Shown here piece after piece: positions 32,329 through 40,850 of a stretch of 64,000 nucleotides of DNA. The DNA is from Veronia pacifica. GTDB lineage: Bacteria; Pseudomonadota; Gammaproteobacteria; Enterobacterales; Vibrionaceae. The stretch lies in NCBI RefSeq assembly GCF_001707825.1, contig NZ_LYBM01000022.1:18762-82761 (forward strand), read 5' to 3'. Position numbers and translations under genes: made by a program. The notes under the pieces are model-generated. The model did no database searches. It was not told the DNA's origin and worked only from the letters and a program-made list of their open reading frames with translations. Each line of letters opens with the position of its first letter. Positions within the stretch are counted from its first letter, which is position 1.

Positions 32329-34686
32329 ATGAGACAAATAAAAATCCTCGCGCAATATTATGTTGATCTGCTAGTTAAGCTCGGGATCATCCGTTTCAGT
32401 CTTTTGCTGGCACTTGCTCTTGTCGCACTGGCGGTGGTCGTTCAGGTCGGGATCACGCTAGTTATCAATGGCCATGTTGAAAACATTGACCTTGTCCGTT
32501 CTGTCTTCTTTGGTCTCCTTGTTACCCCTTGGGCTGTTTATTTCTTATCGGTCGTTGTCGATCAGCTTGAAGAATCACGCCAGCGTCTGTCGAAGCTTGT
32601 TTTTAAACTGGAAGAGATGCGGGCGAGAGATTTAGATCTTAACCGCAGGCTAACGGAAAATATTGACCAGCTAAATCAGGAAATTGAAGAAAGGGAACGA
32701 GCTCAGGAAGCGCGTGAGATGGCGATGCGTGATCTTGAAAATGAGGTCAAACAAAGAGAGCACGCCCAGATGGAGCTGGCCGAACAAACTCAATTATTGC
32801 GTTCATTTCTCGATGCATCCCCAGATTTGATTTATTACCGCAACGAGCAGGGCCAGTTCTCTGGTTGCAATCGTGCAATGGAAGAGTTGCTGGGTAAAAA
32901 GGAAAACGAACTGGTAGGCCTCACTCCCTGGGATGTTTACAAAGAATCTATTGCTGCCAAAGTGGTCGAAACTGACAAACAGGTTTTTGACGGCAATATT
33001 TCGCTGACATATGAGCAGTGGCTGGAATATACCGATGGGCGGAAAGCTTACTTTGAGCTGCGTAAAGTCCCCTTTTTCTCCCGCGATGGGCGCCGCTTGG
33101 GTCTGGTTGGTTTCGGCCGTGAGATCACTGAGCGTAAGCAATATCAGGATGCGCTCGAAAAAGCCAGTCGTGATAAAACTGCATTTATTTCAACAATTAG
33201 TCATGAATTACGTACACCACTTAACGGTATCGTTGGATTGAGCCGTATGCTGCTGGAAAGCAAGCTCAATGATGAACAGCGCGGCTACATGAGAACGGTA
33301 CATGTCAGTGCTATAACGCTAGGTAATATTTTTAACGATATTATCGACCTCGATAAGTCTGATCGCAGCAGACTTGAATTGCTACCACAGCCACTCGATC
33401 TGCCAGACTTTATTACTGAGATCGAAAATATCAGTGGCTTGATGGCTGAACAGAAAGGCCTACGTTTCTCTCTTGATCGACTTACGCCGTTGGTGGGCCA
33501 AATTGATGTTGACGCTACCCGCCTACGTCAGGTGTTATGGAACCTCGTCGGTAACGCTGTGAAGTTCACCAAAGAAGGGTGTGTGAACGTGATGGTGAGC
33601 TGTGATGTCATTGATGAGAAGGCTGAGCTGACATTTGAAATTGAAGATAGCGGAATCGGTATACCTGAGACAGAAATCGATAAAATCTTTGCCATGTATT
33701 ATCAGGTTCAGCAAGGTGAAGACAATTTGCACGCTGTGGGTACTGGGATTGGACTCGCCGTTTCCCGAAAACTTATCCGATTGATGGGCGGTGATATTAC
33801 TGTCGTGAGTGAGCAGGGGGAGGGAAGTACGTTTACTGTCACTTTGCCTGTACCGGTCATCGAGGTGCCAGAAACTGAAGAAAATGCTGATTTACCCAAC
33901 GTTGTCCCGCTCAACATCCTGTTGGTAGAAGACATCGAGCTAAATATTACCGTTGCATCAAATCTGCTGGAAAGTATGGGGCACTCTGTGACCGTTGCTC
34001 GTTGCGGTAAAGAGGCGTTGGAGACCTTCGACGCCAAGTCATTTGATTTGCTCTTGCTTGATATTCAATTACCAGATATGACTGGTTTTGACATTGCGAC
34101 GACCCTTCGTCAATCGGGTAAAACGCTCCCTCCTCTAGTCGCGTTGACGGCTAACGTGATCAAGGATAAAAACCACTACACAGAACAGGGCATGGACGAT
34201 GCGATAAGCAAGCCGATTAACGTAAAAGTCATGGATCAGGTGATTAGACGCTTTGCAAAAGTGACAACTGAGGAGATTGTTGTCGCTGAGGAGGTAAAAC
34301 GCCCACCGGGTGTTGAAGACACCTTATTGGATCTTGAAATGCTGACTTCTTATGTTGATATTGTGGGTGCTGAGCCTGTCCTCCAGAGCATTGTCATGTT
34401 TGAAGAGCTGATGCCGGAATATATCAAAATATTAGACAGCAACATGGCAGCGAAAGATCAGGAAGGTATAACCAGCGAAGCACACAAAATCAAAGGCGCT
34501 GCTGGTTCGATTGGTCTCAAGCATATCCAGAAAATAGCACAGAAAGCGCAGTCACCAGAGTTACCTGCTTGGTGGGAAAATATTGGTGACTGGGTTGATG
34601 AAATAAAAGACTGCTATCAGCAGGATATTGGCGTGCTGAAAAACTGGCTGGCTGACCACACAGGCCATGAAGAAAACCGTGCATAG
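32329..34686 (+). CDS. arcB: Aerobic respiration control sensor kinase ArcB
   Basis: Tripartite hybrid kinase that senses the redox state of the quinone pool and phosphorylates ArcA under low oxygen. The 785-residue protein aligns with E. coli ArcB: two N-terminal helices (about 22-47 and 57-77), coiled linker (about 78-150), PAS (about 155-270), HisKA with His292 (ISHELRTPLNG), HATPase (EDSGIGIPETE, GTGIGLAVSRKL), receiver with Asp578 (LLLLDIQLPDMTG) and HPt with His719 (EAHKIKGAAGS). Of the two PAS cysteines that form the intermolecular redox disulfides in E. coli, Cys180 is kept (FSGCNRAME) but position 241 is Tyr (DGRKAYFELRK). The ATG has AGGTAG upstream. It is convergent with arcA, 135 bases away. 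Confidence 0.97.
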   Translation: MRQIKILAQYYVDLLVKLGIIRFSLLLALALVALAVVVQVGITLVINGHVENIDLVRSVFFGLLVTPWAVYFLSVVVDQLEESRQRLSKLVFKLEEMRARDLDLNRRLTENIDQLNQEIEERERAQEAREMAMRDLENEVKQREHAQMELAEQTQLLRSFLDASPDLIYYRNEQGQFSGCNRAMEELLGKKENELVGLTPWDVYKESIAAKVVETDKQVFDGNISLTYEQWLEYTDGRKAYFELRKVPFFSRDGRRLGLVGFGREITERKQYQDALEKASRDKTAFISTISHELRTPLNGIVGLSRMLLESKLNDEQRGYMRTVHVSAITLGNIFNDIIDLDKSDRSRLELLPQPLDLPDFITEIENISGLMAEQKGLRFSLDRLTPLVGQIDVDATRLRQVLWNLVGNAVKFTKEGCVNVMVSCDVIDEKAELTFEIEDSGIGIPETEIDKIFAMYYQVQQGEDNLHAVGTGIGLAVSRKLIRLMGGDITVVSEQGEGSTFTVTLPVPVIEVPETEENADLPNVVPLNILLVEDIELNITVASNLLESMGHSVTVARCGKEALETFDAKSFDLLLLDIQLPDMTGFDIATTLRQSGKTLPPLVALTANVIKDKNHYTEQGMDDAISKPINVKVMDQVIRRFAKVTTEEIVVAEEVKRPPGVEDTLLDLEMLTSYVDIVGAEPVLQSIVMFEELMPEYIKILDSNMAAKDQEGITSEAHKIKGAAGSIGLKHIQKIAQKAQSPELPAWWENIGDWVDEIKDCYQQDIGVLKNWLADHTGHEENRA

Positions 34687-34763
34687 CGTGCTTGATGGTG
34701 AGTCGAGGCAGCTCTGCTCATTTTTAATCAAGTACTGACTCTCGCAGTGACGACGTCTGCGCA

Positions 34764-34792
34764 ATAAAAAAAGCCTGCAAATGCAGGCTTTA
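34764..34792. terminator. Terminator between convergent arcB and arcA
   Basis: Stem AAGCCTGC/GCAGGCTT with a short loop. The minus strand has the better T-run, so it mainly ends arcA, with weaker action on arcB. Confidence 0.82.
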
Positions 34793-34821
34793 TGTTTCTC
34801 GGCGATTCACATTACGCGCGT

Positions 34822-35541
34822 TTACGCATCATCTAAATTACCGCAGAAACGGTAACCTTCACCGTGAATGGTAGCGATGATTTCAGGCGTATCACCGTGA
34901 GACTCGAAGTGTTTACGTATACGACGAATCGTTACGTCAACAGTACGGTCATGTGGCTTCAGCTCTCGTCCTGTCATCTTCTTCAGCAAGTCAGCACGGG
35001 TCTGGATTTTACCCGGGTTCTCGCAGAAGTGCAGCATGGCACGGAACTCAGAACGAGGAAGCTTGATCAGCTCACCTTCAGGAGTGACCAGAGAACGACT
35101 GTTGATCTCCAGACTCCAGCCGTTGAATTCATAACGTTCAACAGAGCGTTTCTCTTCTGACGTCTGACCACGGGTCATTGCACGTGTAAGCAAGTTGCGG
35201 GCACGGATAGTCAGTTCACGAGGATTGAACGGCTTGGTGATATAATCATCTGCACCGATTTCCAGTCCCAGAATCTTATCAACTTCATTGTCACGCCCAG
35301 TGAGGAACATCAATGCCATATCTCCTTGCTCACGAAGTTCGCGCGCCAGAAGAAGGCCGTTTTTACCGGGCAGGTTAATATCCATAATAACCAGATTGAC
35401 CTGATTGTCCGTCAGTAGGCGATGCATTTCCTCGCCATCATTGGCTTCGAGCACTGCGTAGCCTTCGGCTTCGAAGATACTTTTCAGCGTATTTCGGGTG
35501 ACGTGTTCGTCTTCTACAATCAGGATGTGAGGGGTTTGCAT
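34822..35541 (-). CDS. arcA: Two-component response regulator ArcA
   Basis: OmpR/PhoB-type regulator that, when phosphorylated by ArcB, represses TCA-cycle and respiratory genes under low oxygen. The 239-residue protein has a receiver domain with Asp54 ([12 protein letters not shown]) and Lys in [10 protein letters not shown], and a winged-helix DNA-binding domain (about 135-235) with [15 protein letters not shown] and GEGYRFCG. Both length and sequence are very close to other gammaproteobacterial ArcA. The ATG has AGGTAACG upstream. arcB and arcA are convergent neighbours here, unlike E. coli where they are far apart. The 5' region has an inverted repeat at 35740-35782. Confidence 0.98.
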   Translation of the reverse strand: MQTPHILIVEDEHVTRNTLKSIFEAEGYAVLEANDGEEMHRLLTDNQVNLVIMDINLPGKNGLLLARELREQGDMALMFLTGRDNEVDKILGLEIGADDYITKPFNPRELTIRARNLLTRAMTRGQTSEEKRSVERYEFNGWSLEINSRSLVTPEGELIKLPRSEFRAMLHFCENPGKIQTRADLLKKMTGRELKPHDRTVDVTIRRIRKHFESHGDTPEIIATIHGEGYRFCGNLDDA

Positions 35542-35958
35542 TGGCGTTACCTAAATTTCTGTAAGGAGTTCGGTATATAAATTCGTAAACATTGTTCAAT
35601 TGGCGAACAAATAGTGCCGATAAAGGAGTATTTCAGCGGTCAGTTCGCTTATTCACCTTGACCTGCTTTGCGCCGTCCTTAGAGAAGCTAATTGCAGATG
35701 ATATGTTGATACTGCAAGCGACTAACAACTTGCTAATCACTGTTAAATCCTTTGGATGCTGTTGATTGTATTCATTTAACAGCGTGCTAACAATCATTTG
35801 TCGTAATTTGAGGTAAATTTTTTTCTGTCTGATGCCGTTATCGTCAGTGTTTGTATGAAAAAAAAGACGAAGACAAAATGGCGTCGAATTAAAACTTACG
35901 GTAAATCAACGGGCTTTATTTGTCATACCAAGTGGCAGACATCATACGGGATGAAAAC
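35542..35958. other. Divergent intergenic region between arcA and DUF3293 gene
   Basis: About 415 bases, AT-rich, containing the arcA promoter region. A perfect 9-bp inverted repeat, CTGTTAAAT (35740-35748) and ATTTAACAG (35774-35782), is the clearest structure. The plus-strand frame of the next gene extends back to a TTG at 35920 but lacks a ribosome site there. Confidence 0.55.
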
Positions 35959-36372
35959 ATGTCTGATAAGACAGAACTCTGGCAATTCTATCAAATGGTG
36001 AAGTTCGAGGCGCTTGAGCCTATAAATTTTCGTCGATTCGGTGTGATAACAGCCTGTAATCCGGGCAGTGAACCATTAAGTGATGCTGTGAATGCGCAGC
36101 GTAATCGAGATATGGTCGCTGAATTTATCACCAAAGGTTGGCGGTATATGGCGGTAAATGTAGGCTCTCCAGATATGACATGGTGCGAGCCCAGTTTTGT
36201 GGTTGAAGCGTCACAAGCTGACCTCCATCGGGTATCAAAAAAAACGCAGCAAAACGCCTACTACTGGGTAGATAATGGAATGCTTATTTTAGTGCCTGTG
36301 AATCTTGCCCCCGAGTTTCAGCCAGTCGTCATTGGGCGCTTTGAGCACAGCGTGGTCGAATCAATGAAATAG
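35959..36372 (+). CDS. DUF3293-family protein
   Basis: A 137-residue cytosolic protein with features of the DUF3293 family: NFRRFGVITACNPGSEPLS near the start, RNRDMVAEFITKGWRYMAVNVGS in the middle and a short beta-rich C-terminal half. Its function is not known. I use the ATG at 35959, with GGGATGA upstream, over a TTG at 35920 that has no ribosome site. The next gene, an alpha/beta hydrolase, starts 20 bases after this stop, so the two form an operon. Confidence 0.75.
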   Translation: MSDKTELWQFYQMVKFEALEPINFRRFGVITACNPGSEPLSDAVNAQRNRDMVAEFITKGWRYMAVNVGSPDMTWCEPSFVVEASQADLHRVSKKTQQNAYYWVDNGMLILVPVNLAPEFQPVVIGRFEHSVVESMK

Positions 36373-36392
36373 AGAGAGCGGAGAGAGAGTAA

Positions 36393-37328
36393 ATGATAGG
36401 GATATTTGTTGCCGGGCTTGTTCTCGTCGCTTTACTTTTCTTCGTTACGCACAAATATCCATTTTTTGGTCAGATGTCATTGCGTGCTTCCAAGGCGGTG
36501 TTGGCAACATATTTTGGTTTTCGCAAAAGGCACGTCCAACTCAGTGAGCAATCCTTGTGTTTTTATGAGTCCAAAGAGTCAGAGGGAAAGCCGGTTCTGC
36601 TGATGATTCATGGCTACAGTGCAGATAAAAGTAACTGGTTGTACTTTGCTCGCCATTTTACCAAAGACTACCACATTGTTATTCCTGATCTTGCTGGTCA
36701 TGGCGAAACCGGTTTTCACTCAGACTGGCGCTACACTGTCGACGCTCAGGCAAAACGTTTAGATGAGTTGATAACAGCATTATCTCTTGGAGAGGTAAAC
36801 CTCATAGGCAGTTCAATGGGAGGGATGATCAGCGCTTTTTACACCTCACATTATCCACAACGAGTTAAAAGTACCGTCTTGTTCGACCCCTCTGGTCTGA
36901 GAGAGCCTCTACCAAGCAGGAGAATGCAGATATTGCTATCGGAAAACCGCAATGTATTCGAGATACATTCTCAGCAGGATTTTGATGAGTTTTATGCGTT
37001 AACAATGTCTAAACCGCCTTGGCTTCCGATGTTTATGAGAAAAGCCGTCGCGATAGAATATCAGGATAGAAGGGATCAGCTTCGTCAGATTGGTATGGAT
37101 TTCCATCTTCACTTTATTGACGATGAGGTCGTCAGGATCACTCAGCCGCTACTTTTAATATGGGGCGATGAAGACCAGATTATTGATAAGAGCTGTGTTG
37201 ATGTCTGGCAGGGATACCTCCCTCATATTAATGTTGAAATATGGCCCGGTATTGGTCATTTGCCTATGCTGGAGGCTCCTAAAATGAGTGCTGACAGAGT
37301 CAGAAAATTTTTACAGCAGGGAGCATAA
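36393..37328 (+). CDS. Membrane-anchored alpha/beta hydrolase
   Basis: A 311-residue serine hydrolase with one N-terminal helix (about residues 3-18), then an alpha/beta hydrolase fold: oxyanion region MIHGYSADKSNW (about 70-81), nucleophile elbow GSSMGG (about 139-144), acid Asp in LLLIWGDEDQIID (about 250-262) and catalytic His in GIGHLPMLE (about 289-297). The pattern is closest to bacterial ABHD6/monoacylglycerol-lipase-like enzymes, so a lipid ester substrate is plausible but not shown. The ATG follows GGAGAGAG. It is co-oriented with the DUF3293 gene upstream and the RraA-family gene downstream (85-base gap). Confidence 0.85.
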   Translation: MIGIFVAGLVLVALLFFVTHKYPFFGQMSLRASKAVLATYFGFRKRHVQLSEQSLCFYESKESEGKPVLLMIHGYSADKSNWLYFARHFTKDYHIVIPDLAGHGETGFHSDWRYTVDAQAKRLDELITALSLGEVNLIGSSMGGMISAFYTSHYPQRVKSTVLFDPSGLREPLPSRRMQILLSENRNVFEIHSQQDFDEFYALTMSKPPWLPMFMRKAVAIEYQDRRDQLRQIGMDFHLHFIDDEVVRITQPLLLIWGDEDQIIDKSCVDVWQGYLPHINVEIWPGIGHLPMLEAPKMSADRVRKFLQQGA

Positions 37329-37413
37329 TGAGACACGTGAATGCTTCATTGTTGCGGTAACATTGAAATTAAATCAGCTGGCGACTGATATTACAGGATG
37401 TAAGGAATAACTA

Positions 37414-37929
37414 ATGGACAATTTTGTAGGGAATACGATGACAGATCTGCTACCGGACATCAGTGACGAACATGGCGACAAGGTTCGCTGGATACCCCAG
37501 CAATGGCTTGATTATGGTGGCAACCCAGCATTTCACGGCCGTGTCGAGACGCTTCGTTGCTATGAGGATAATACCAAGGTACGTGAAATATTATCAGGGC
37601 CCGGAGAAGGAAGGGTTTTGGTCATCGACGGTCACGGTAATCTAAACAAAGCGTTGCTGGGCGATCAGCTTGCAGAGCTTGCTGTTAAAAATGGATGGAA
37701 TGGCATTGTAGTGAATGGCGCGGTGAGAGACGTATCTGCACTCAGCACCATGGATCTTGGCGTTAAGGCCATGGGAGCGTGTCCAATCAAAACGGAAAAA
37801 CGCGGTGCAGGAGATAGGGATGTATCTCTGCGGATAGCAGGGATGTTGGTCTCTCCAGGTGACTATCTTTATGCTGATTTAAACGGGATTATGTTGAGCG
37901 AACATCCTGTAGATTTTGGTGCCGAGTAG
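37414..37929 (+). CDS. RraA-family protein (RNase E regulator/aldolase-like fold)
   Basis: A 171-residue protein of the RraA/HMG-aldolase family. E. coli RraA binds RNase E and inhibits it; other members are class II aldolases or oxaloacetate decarboxylases. Seen: VRCYEDN-like segment (TLRCYEDNTKVREIL, about 47-61), VLVIDGHGNLNKALLGDQLAELA (about 68-90), and GIVVNGAVRDVSAL (97-110). Arg105-Asp106 keeps the Arg-Asp pair of the aldolase metal site, which is Arg-Gln in E. coli RraA. Two starts are possible: 37414 (AAGGA upstream) and 37438 (AGGGA upstream); the shorter form matches most relatives. Function cannot be settled, so no symbol is given. Confidence 0.85.
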   Translation: MDNFVGNTMTDLLPDISDEHGDKVRWIPQQWLDYGGNPAFHGRVETLRCYEDNTKVREILSGPGEGRVLVIDGHGNLNKALLGDQLAELAVKNGWNGIVVNGAVRDVSALSTMDLGVKAMGACPIKTEKRGAGDRDVSLRIAGMLVSPGDYLYADLNGIMLSEHPVDFGAE

Positions 37930-38074
37930 AGAATATTTTTAGGTGCGTTACAGTTATATGTTTTTTTCTGAACGATATGCGCACCAACTATTTACGCCTC
38001 TATCGCCTCTTTCACTGTCGTTGGGGTGATTCCAGTTTTTTATATCTTTACTACTGGCTTTTATATCTTCACTA

Positions 38075-38578
38075 CTAGAATTTCACATCAACACCAAACT
38101 GGTAAAGCGCGAAATCTTCCGATTTATCATTGAGGGAGTAGTCCAGTTTTGCTTCGAGATTCAGATTATCAAAGAGATAATATTGGGTACTCATGCCAAT
38201 CACTCCGAGTGTGTTTTCAGCCCCCTTCGTCGCCTGTACTTGCCCTTTAAAAATTAAACTTTCATTGAAATTATATTCGATACCGCTCAGCAGACCTCGG
38301 GAAGATGACTGTGCACTGGCTGCCAGCCCCATCTCGGTGGCAACATAGACATTCACCTGTTTGACGATAGGAATATGGTACTCGGTGACCAGCGTCCAGC
38401 TATCGTATGCTGGCGAGAGGGTGTGAACGTCCCTTGAGATCCAAGGTTCTTTGAGAGCATCTGCAGCAGGATCATTGTTGACCACCGAATAATCACGCTC
38501 CAGCGCATAGCCTGACTTGGAAGCTAGGGTAAGAAGTATCAACAAGGGGAGAGCGGCAACCCAAAATTGTAATCTCAT
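38075..38578 (-). CDS. Small exported protein, probable outer-membrane beta-barrel
   Basis: I do not recognise a named family. The 167-residue protein has a signal peptide (hydrophobic stretch about residues 6-20, possible cut after GYA). The rest is rich in alternating strands, for example SWTLVTEYHIPIVK, NVYVATEMGLAAS, LIFKGQVQAT and NLNLEAKLDYS, and it ends FGVDVKF. A terminal Phe after a strand is typical of outer-membrane barrels. A strong GAGGAGG site precedes the ATG. It lies 144 bases after aceK on the same strand. Confidence 0.7.
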   Translation of the reverse strand: MRLQFWVAALPLLILLTLASKSGYALERDYSVVNNDPAADALKEPWISRDVHTLSPAYDSWTLVTEYHIPIVKQVNVYVATEMGLAASAQSSSRGLLSGIEYNFNESLIFKGQVQATKGAENTLGVIGMSTQYYLFDNLNLEAKLDYSLNDKSEDFALYQFGVDVKF

Positions 38579-38722
38579 TGTCCTCCTCGCTTATTGTCTA
38601 TATTTTTATTCGGATCTTCATCCTAGAACACTTAACTGGGCGTTGCGGTGCATTTGATAAAAAACTAGACACCAGTAGCAGTCTATACCGCAAATGCACT
38701 GCAACAACACGGTAATGTTTCT

Positions 38723-40462
38723 CTATCCAGTCCGAGCTTCCAAAGGATCGACAATACTCAGGCGACACCTCTCGCTGTAAGGGCGTACATCGTTAAACAT
38801 ACCCTGCTCGATGTTCTGTTGTAGTTGTTGCCAATAAGTGGCCGAGAACAAATCCGAATGAAGCTCCTCAAAGAGCGCCCTGACCTTTGGATTAATCAGG
38901 AGAAACGTACGGAATTCTTCTGGGAAAACGTCATTCTCTCCCACGCTGTACCAAGGCTCTGCTGCTAGTTCATCTTCGGGATAGCGGGCAGGTGGAATAC
39001 GTCTGAAATTAACCTCGGTGAGATAGCTGATTTCGTCATAATCATAGAAGATCACCCGGTTATGGCGGGTAACGCCAAAGTTTTTAAATAGCATATCACC
39101 AGCAAAAATATTGGCAGCTGCAAGTTGTTTGATCGCATCTCCATATTCTTTCACTACCTCACGAAGCTCATCATCATTGGCCTGCTCCATGTAGATATTC
39201 AGCGGGATCATCCTTCTTTCCATGTACAGGTGACGGATCAGTACCTCAGATTCTGTCACTCTGACAATGGACGGTGCTACGTCTAGCAACTCAGTCACTA
39301 GCTCTTCAGAAAAGCGTGATCGAGGAAAAGTGAAGTTGCGGTATTCCAGCGTATCTGCCATTCGACCCACTCTGTCATGCTCTTTGACCAAGGTATATTT
39401 TTCTTTCACCGTCGCGTGGGTAATATTTTTCTGCGGGGCAAACTTGTCCTTGATGATTTTGAATACAAAACCGTATGATGGCAGGGTAAACACTGACATC
39501 ACCATGCCTTTGATACCGGCCGCCGCTTCAAATTGATCGTCGGAGTTATCCATATGGCCAATGAATTCGCGATATAGCTCGGTTTTGCCATGCTTCTGGC
39601 AGCCAATTGATGTGTATAGCTGAGCGGGTGTCTTGTTTGGCATTAGCTGATTAAGAAAATCAACCAATGCGGCAGGAACAGGCGCATAAACCATGAAATA
39701 TGATCGGGCGAAGCCGAAAATAATGCTGACATCATCCTGTTGGGTAATACAGGCGTCCACATAAAGCTCACCCTGTTCAGAGATAAGTATCGGCAACACC
39801 AGAGGGCGGGTCTGGTTAGCAAGTTCCATTCTGCCGATCAGATAAGCCCCCTTATTACGGAAAAAAGGCTCCCTTATCATGTCGAGCAGGAAATCATCAG
39901 TAAGTTGTGGGCCAAGGTTTTCCTGGAGTACATCAACAATCTGTTCTATGTCGGCTTCTTTGTTGCGCCATGGGAGCGTAAAGGGCGCATCATCGAGCAA
40001 TTTGCCTATCGTAGATTTTAGGGAGTCTTTGCAGTGATAACGACGCAGGAGAGGTGTCGGATATTTGGGAATTCTTCCACCCTGAGAGCTGTTGACGAAC
40101 AGTTTGTCGCGACGAATGTTTCTGTGATTGAAGATGCGGCAGTACACAGAGTTGAAGAAACTCTCGGCAATATCGTATCTCGGGTAATCATCCAGCAATT
40201 TGATATAGGCTGTTTTTACTGCCAGCAGGAAGGAACGGGTGGCGTGGCTTTTTCCGAGCATTATTCTCAATTGCTGGGTAACCAGACCTACATGGTGGTC
40301 GTAAAAGCTGATACGCTTTTTCAGCGCCTTCTGAACGTTTTTCCAATCCTGTTGCTCAAATCGCTCCTGCGCGCCTACGGTGACATCAAGAAAACGACCA
40401 TACATGGCATCTGAGCCTTGAAGTATGGTCTGTGCGACTAACTCCTCCATTGTCACCGTCAT
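38723..40462 (-). CDS. aceK: Isocitrate dehydrogenase kinase/phosphatase AceK
   Basis: Bifunctional enzyme that phosphorylates isocitrate dehydrogenase to divert carbon into the glyoxylate bypass and reverses this by its own phosphatase activity. The 579-residue protein matches the family over its length: the N-terminal regulatory half ([21 protein letters not shown] region, about 93-114), then the kinase-like half with [20 protein letters not shown] as ATP loop and lysine strand (about 318-337), and a catalytic stretch around [20 protein letters not shown] with IFYDYDEI (about 455-482). The ATG has GGGGGATAA upstream. It stands alone here: aceB and aceA are not in the window. Confidence 0.95.
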   Translation of the reverse strand: MTVTMEELVAQTILQGSDAMYGRFLDVTVGAQERFEQQDWKNVQKALKKRISFYDHHVGLVTQQLRIMLGKSHATRSFLLAVKTAYIKLLDDYPRYDIAESFFNSVYCRIFNHRNIRRDKLFVNSSQGGRIPKYPTPLLRRYHCKDSLKSTIGKLLDDAPFTLPWRNKEADIEQIVDVLQENLGPQLTDDFLLDMIREPFFRNKGAYLIGRMELANQTRPLVLPILISEQGELYVDACITQQDDVSIIFGFARSYFMVYAPVPAALVDFLNQLMPNKTPAQLYTSIGCQKHGKTELYREFIGHMDNSDDQFEAAAGIKGMVMSVFTLPSYGFVFKIIKDKFAPQKNITHATVKEKYTLVKEHDRVGRMADTLEYRNFTFPRSRFSEELVTELLDVAPSIVRVTESEVLIRHLYMERRMIPLNIYMEQANDDELREVVKEYGDAIKQLAAANIFAGDMLFKNFGVTRHNRVIFYDYDEISYLTEVNFRRIPPARYPEDELAAEPWYSVGENDVFPEEFRTFLLINPKVRALFEELHSDLFSATYWQQLQQNIEQGMFNDVRPYSERCRLSIVDPLEARTG

Positions 40463-40639
40463 TTATCCCCCTAAAAATGAAAATCTATTCACTTATTGTT
40501 TGTTTAACTATGTCCTGATGTTGCGACGATCGCAATACGTGAACCGCCCGGTTGTGACCAATTCTCATTTTTGGAAATTAAACTTTTTAAATATTGTTTT
40601 ACGCAGTTTTTACCAACAAAACTTAAATTTTTATTGACC

Positions 40640-40669
40640 TTGGGACACTGATTGGGTAAACGTTATATA
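40640..40669 (+). promoter_or_regulatory. Possible thr operon promoter
   Basis: TTGGGA (40640-40645) and TATATA (40664-40669) are 18 bases apart and end 26 bases before the leader-peptide ATG. This is a pattern match only. Confidence 0.4.
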
Positions 40670-40695
40670 ACTTGAAAGAGAAGATTGATAAATCA

Positions 40696-40764
40696 ATGCA
40701 AACAACAGCCATCGCCACCACCATTATCATTATTACCAGCATTACCGGTGCAGGTGCGGGCTGA
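40696..40764 (+). CDS. thrL: Threonine operon leader peptide
   Basis: A 22-codon ORF starting [16 protein letters not shown] and ending GAGAG. Six codons are Thr and six are Ile, with a block of four Ile in the middle. It is followed after 16 bases by a strong terminator and then thrA, exactly the arrangement of the E. coli thr attenuator. Ribosome stalling at Thr or Ile codons when either amino acid is scarce should favour an anti-terminator and allow thrABC expression. An AGAGAAG purine stretch lies upstream of the ATG. Confidence 0.93.
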   Translation: MQTTAIATTIIIITSITGAGAG

Positions 40765-40780
40765 TATGCACAGAATTCTT

Positions 40781-40818
40781 AAAAAAGGCCCGCACACAAG
40801 GTAGCGGGCCTTTTTTTT
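40781..40818 (+). terminator. thr operon attenuator terminator
   Basis: AAAAAAGGCCCGC and GCGGGCC plus T8, ten-base loop. It sits between thrL and thrA and is the terminator arm of the attenuator. Confidence 0.93.
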
Positions 40819-40850
40819 ACCCAGATTACAGCAAGGAATTGGAGGAAAGG

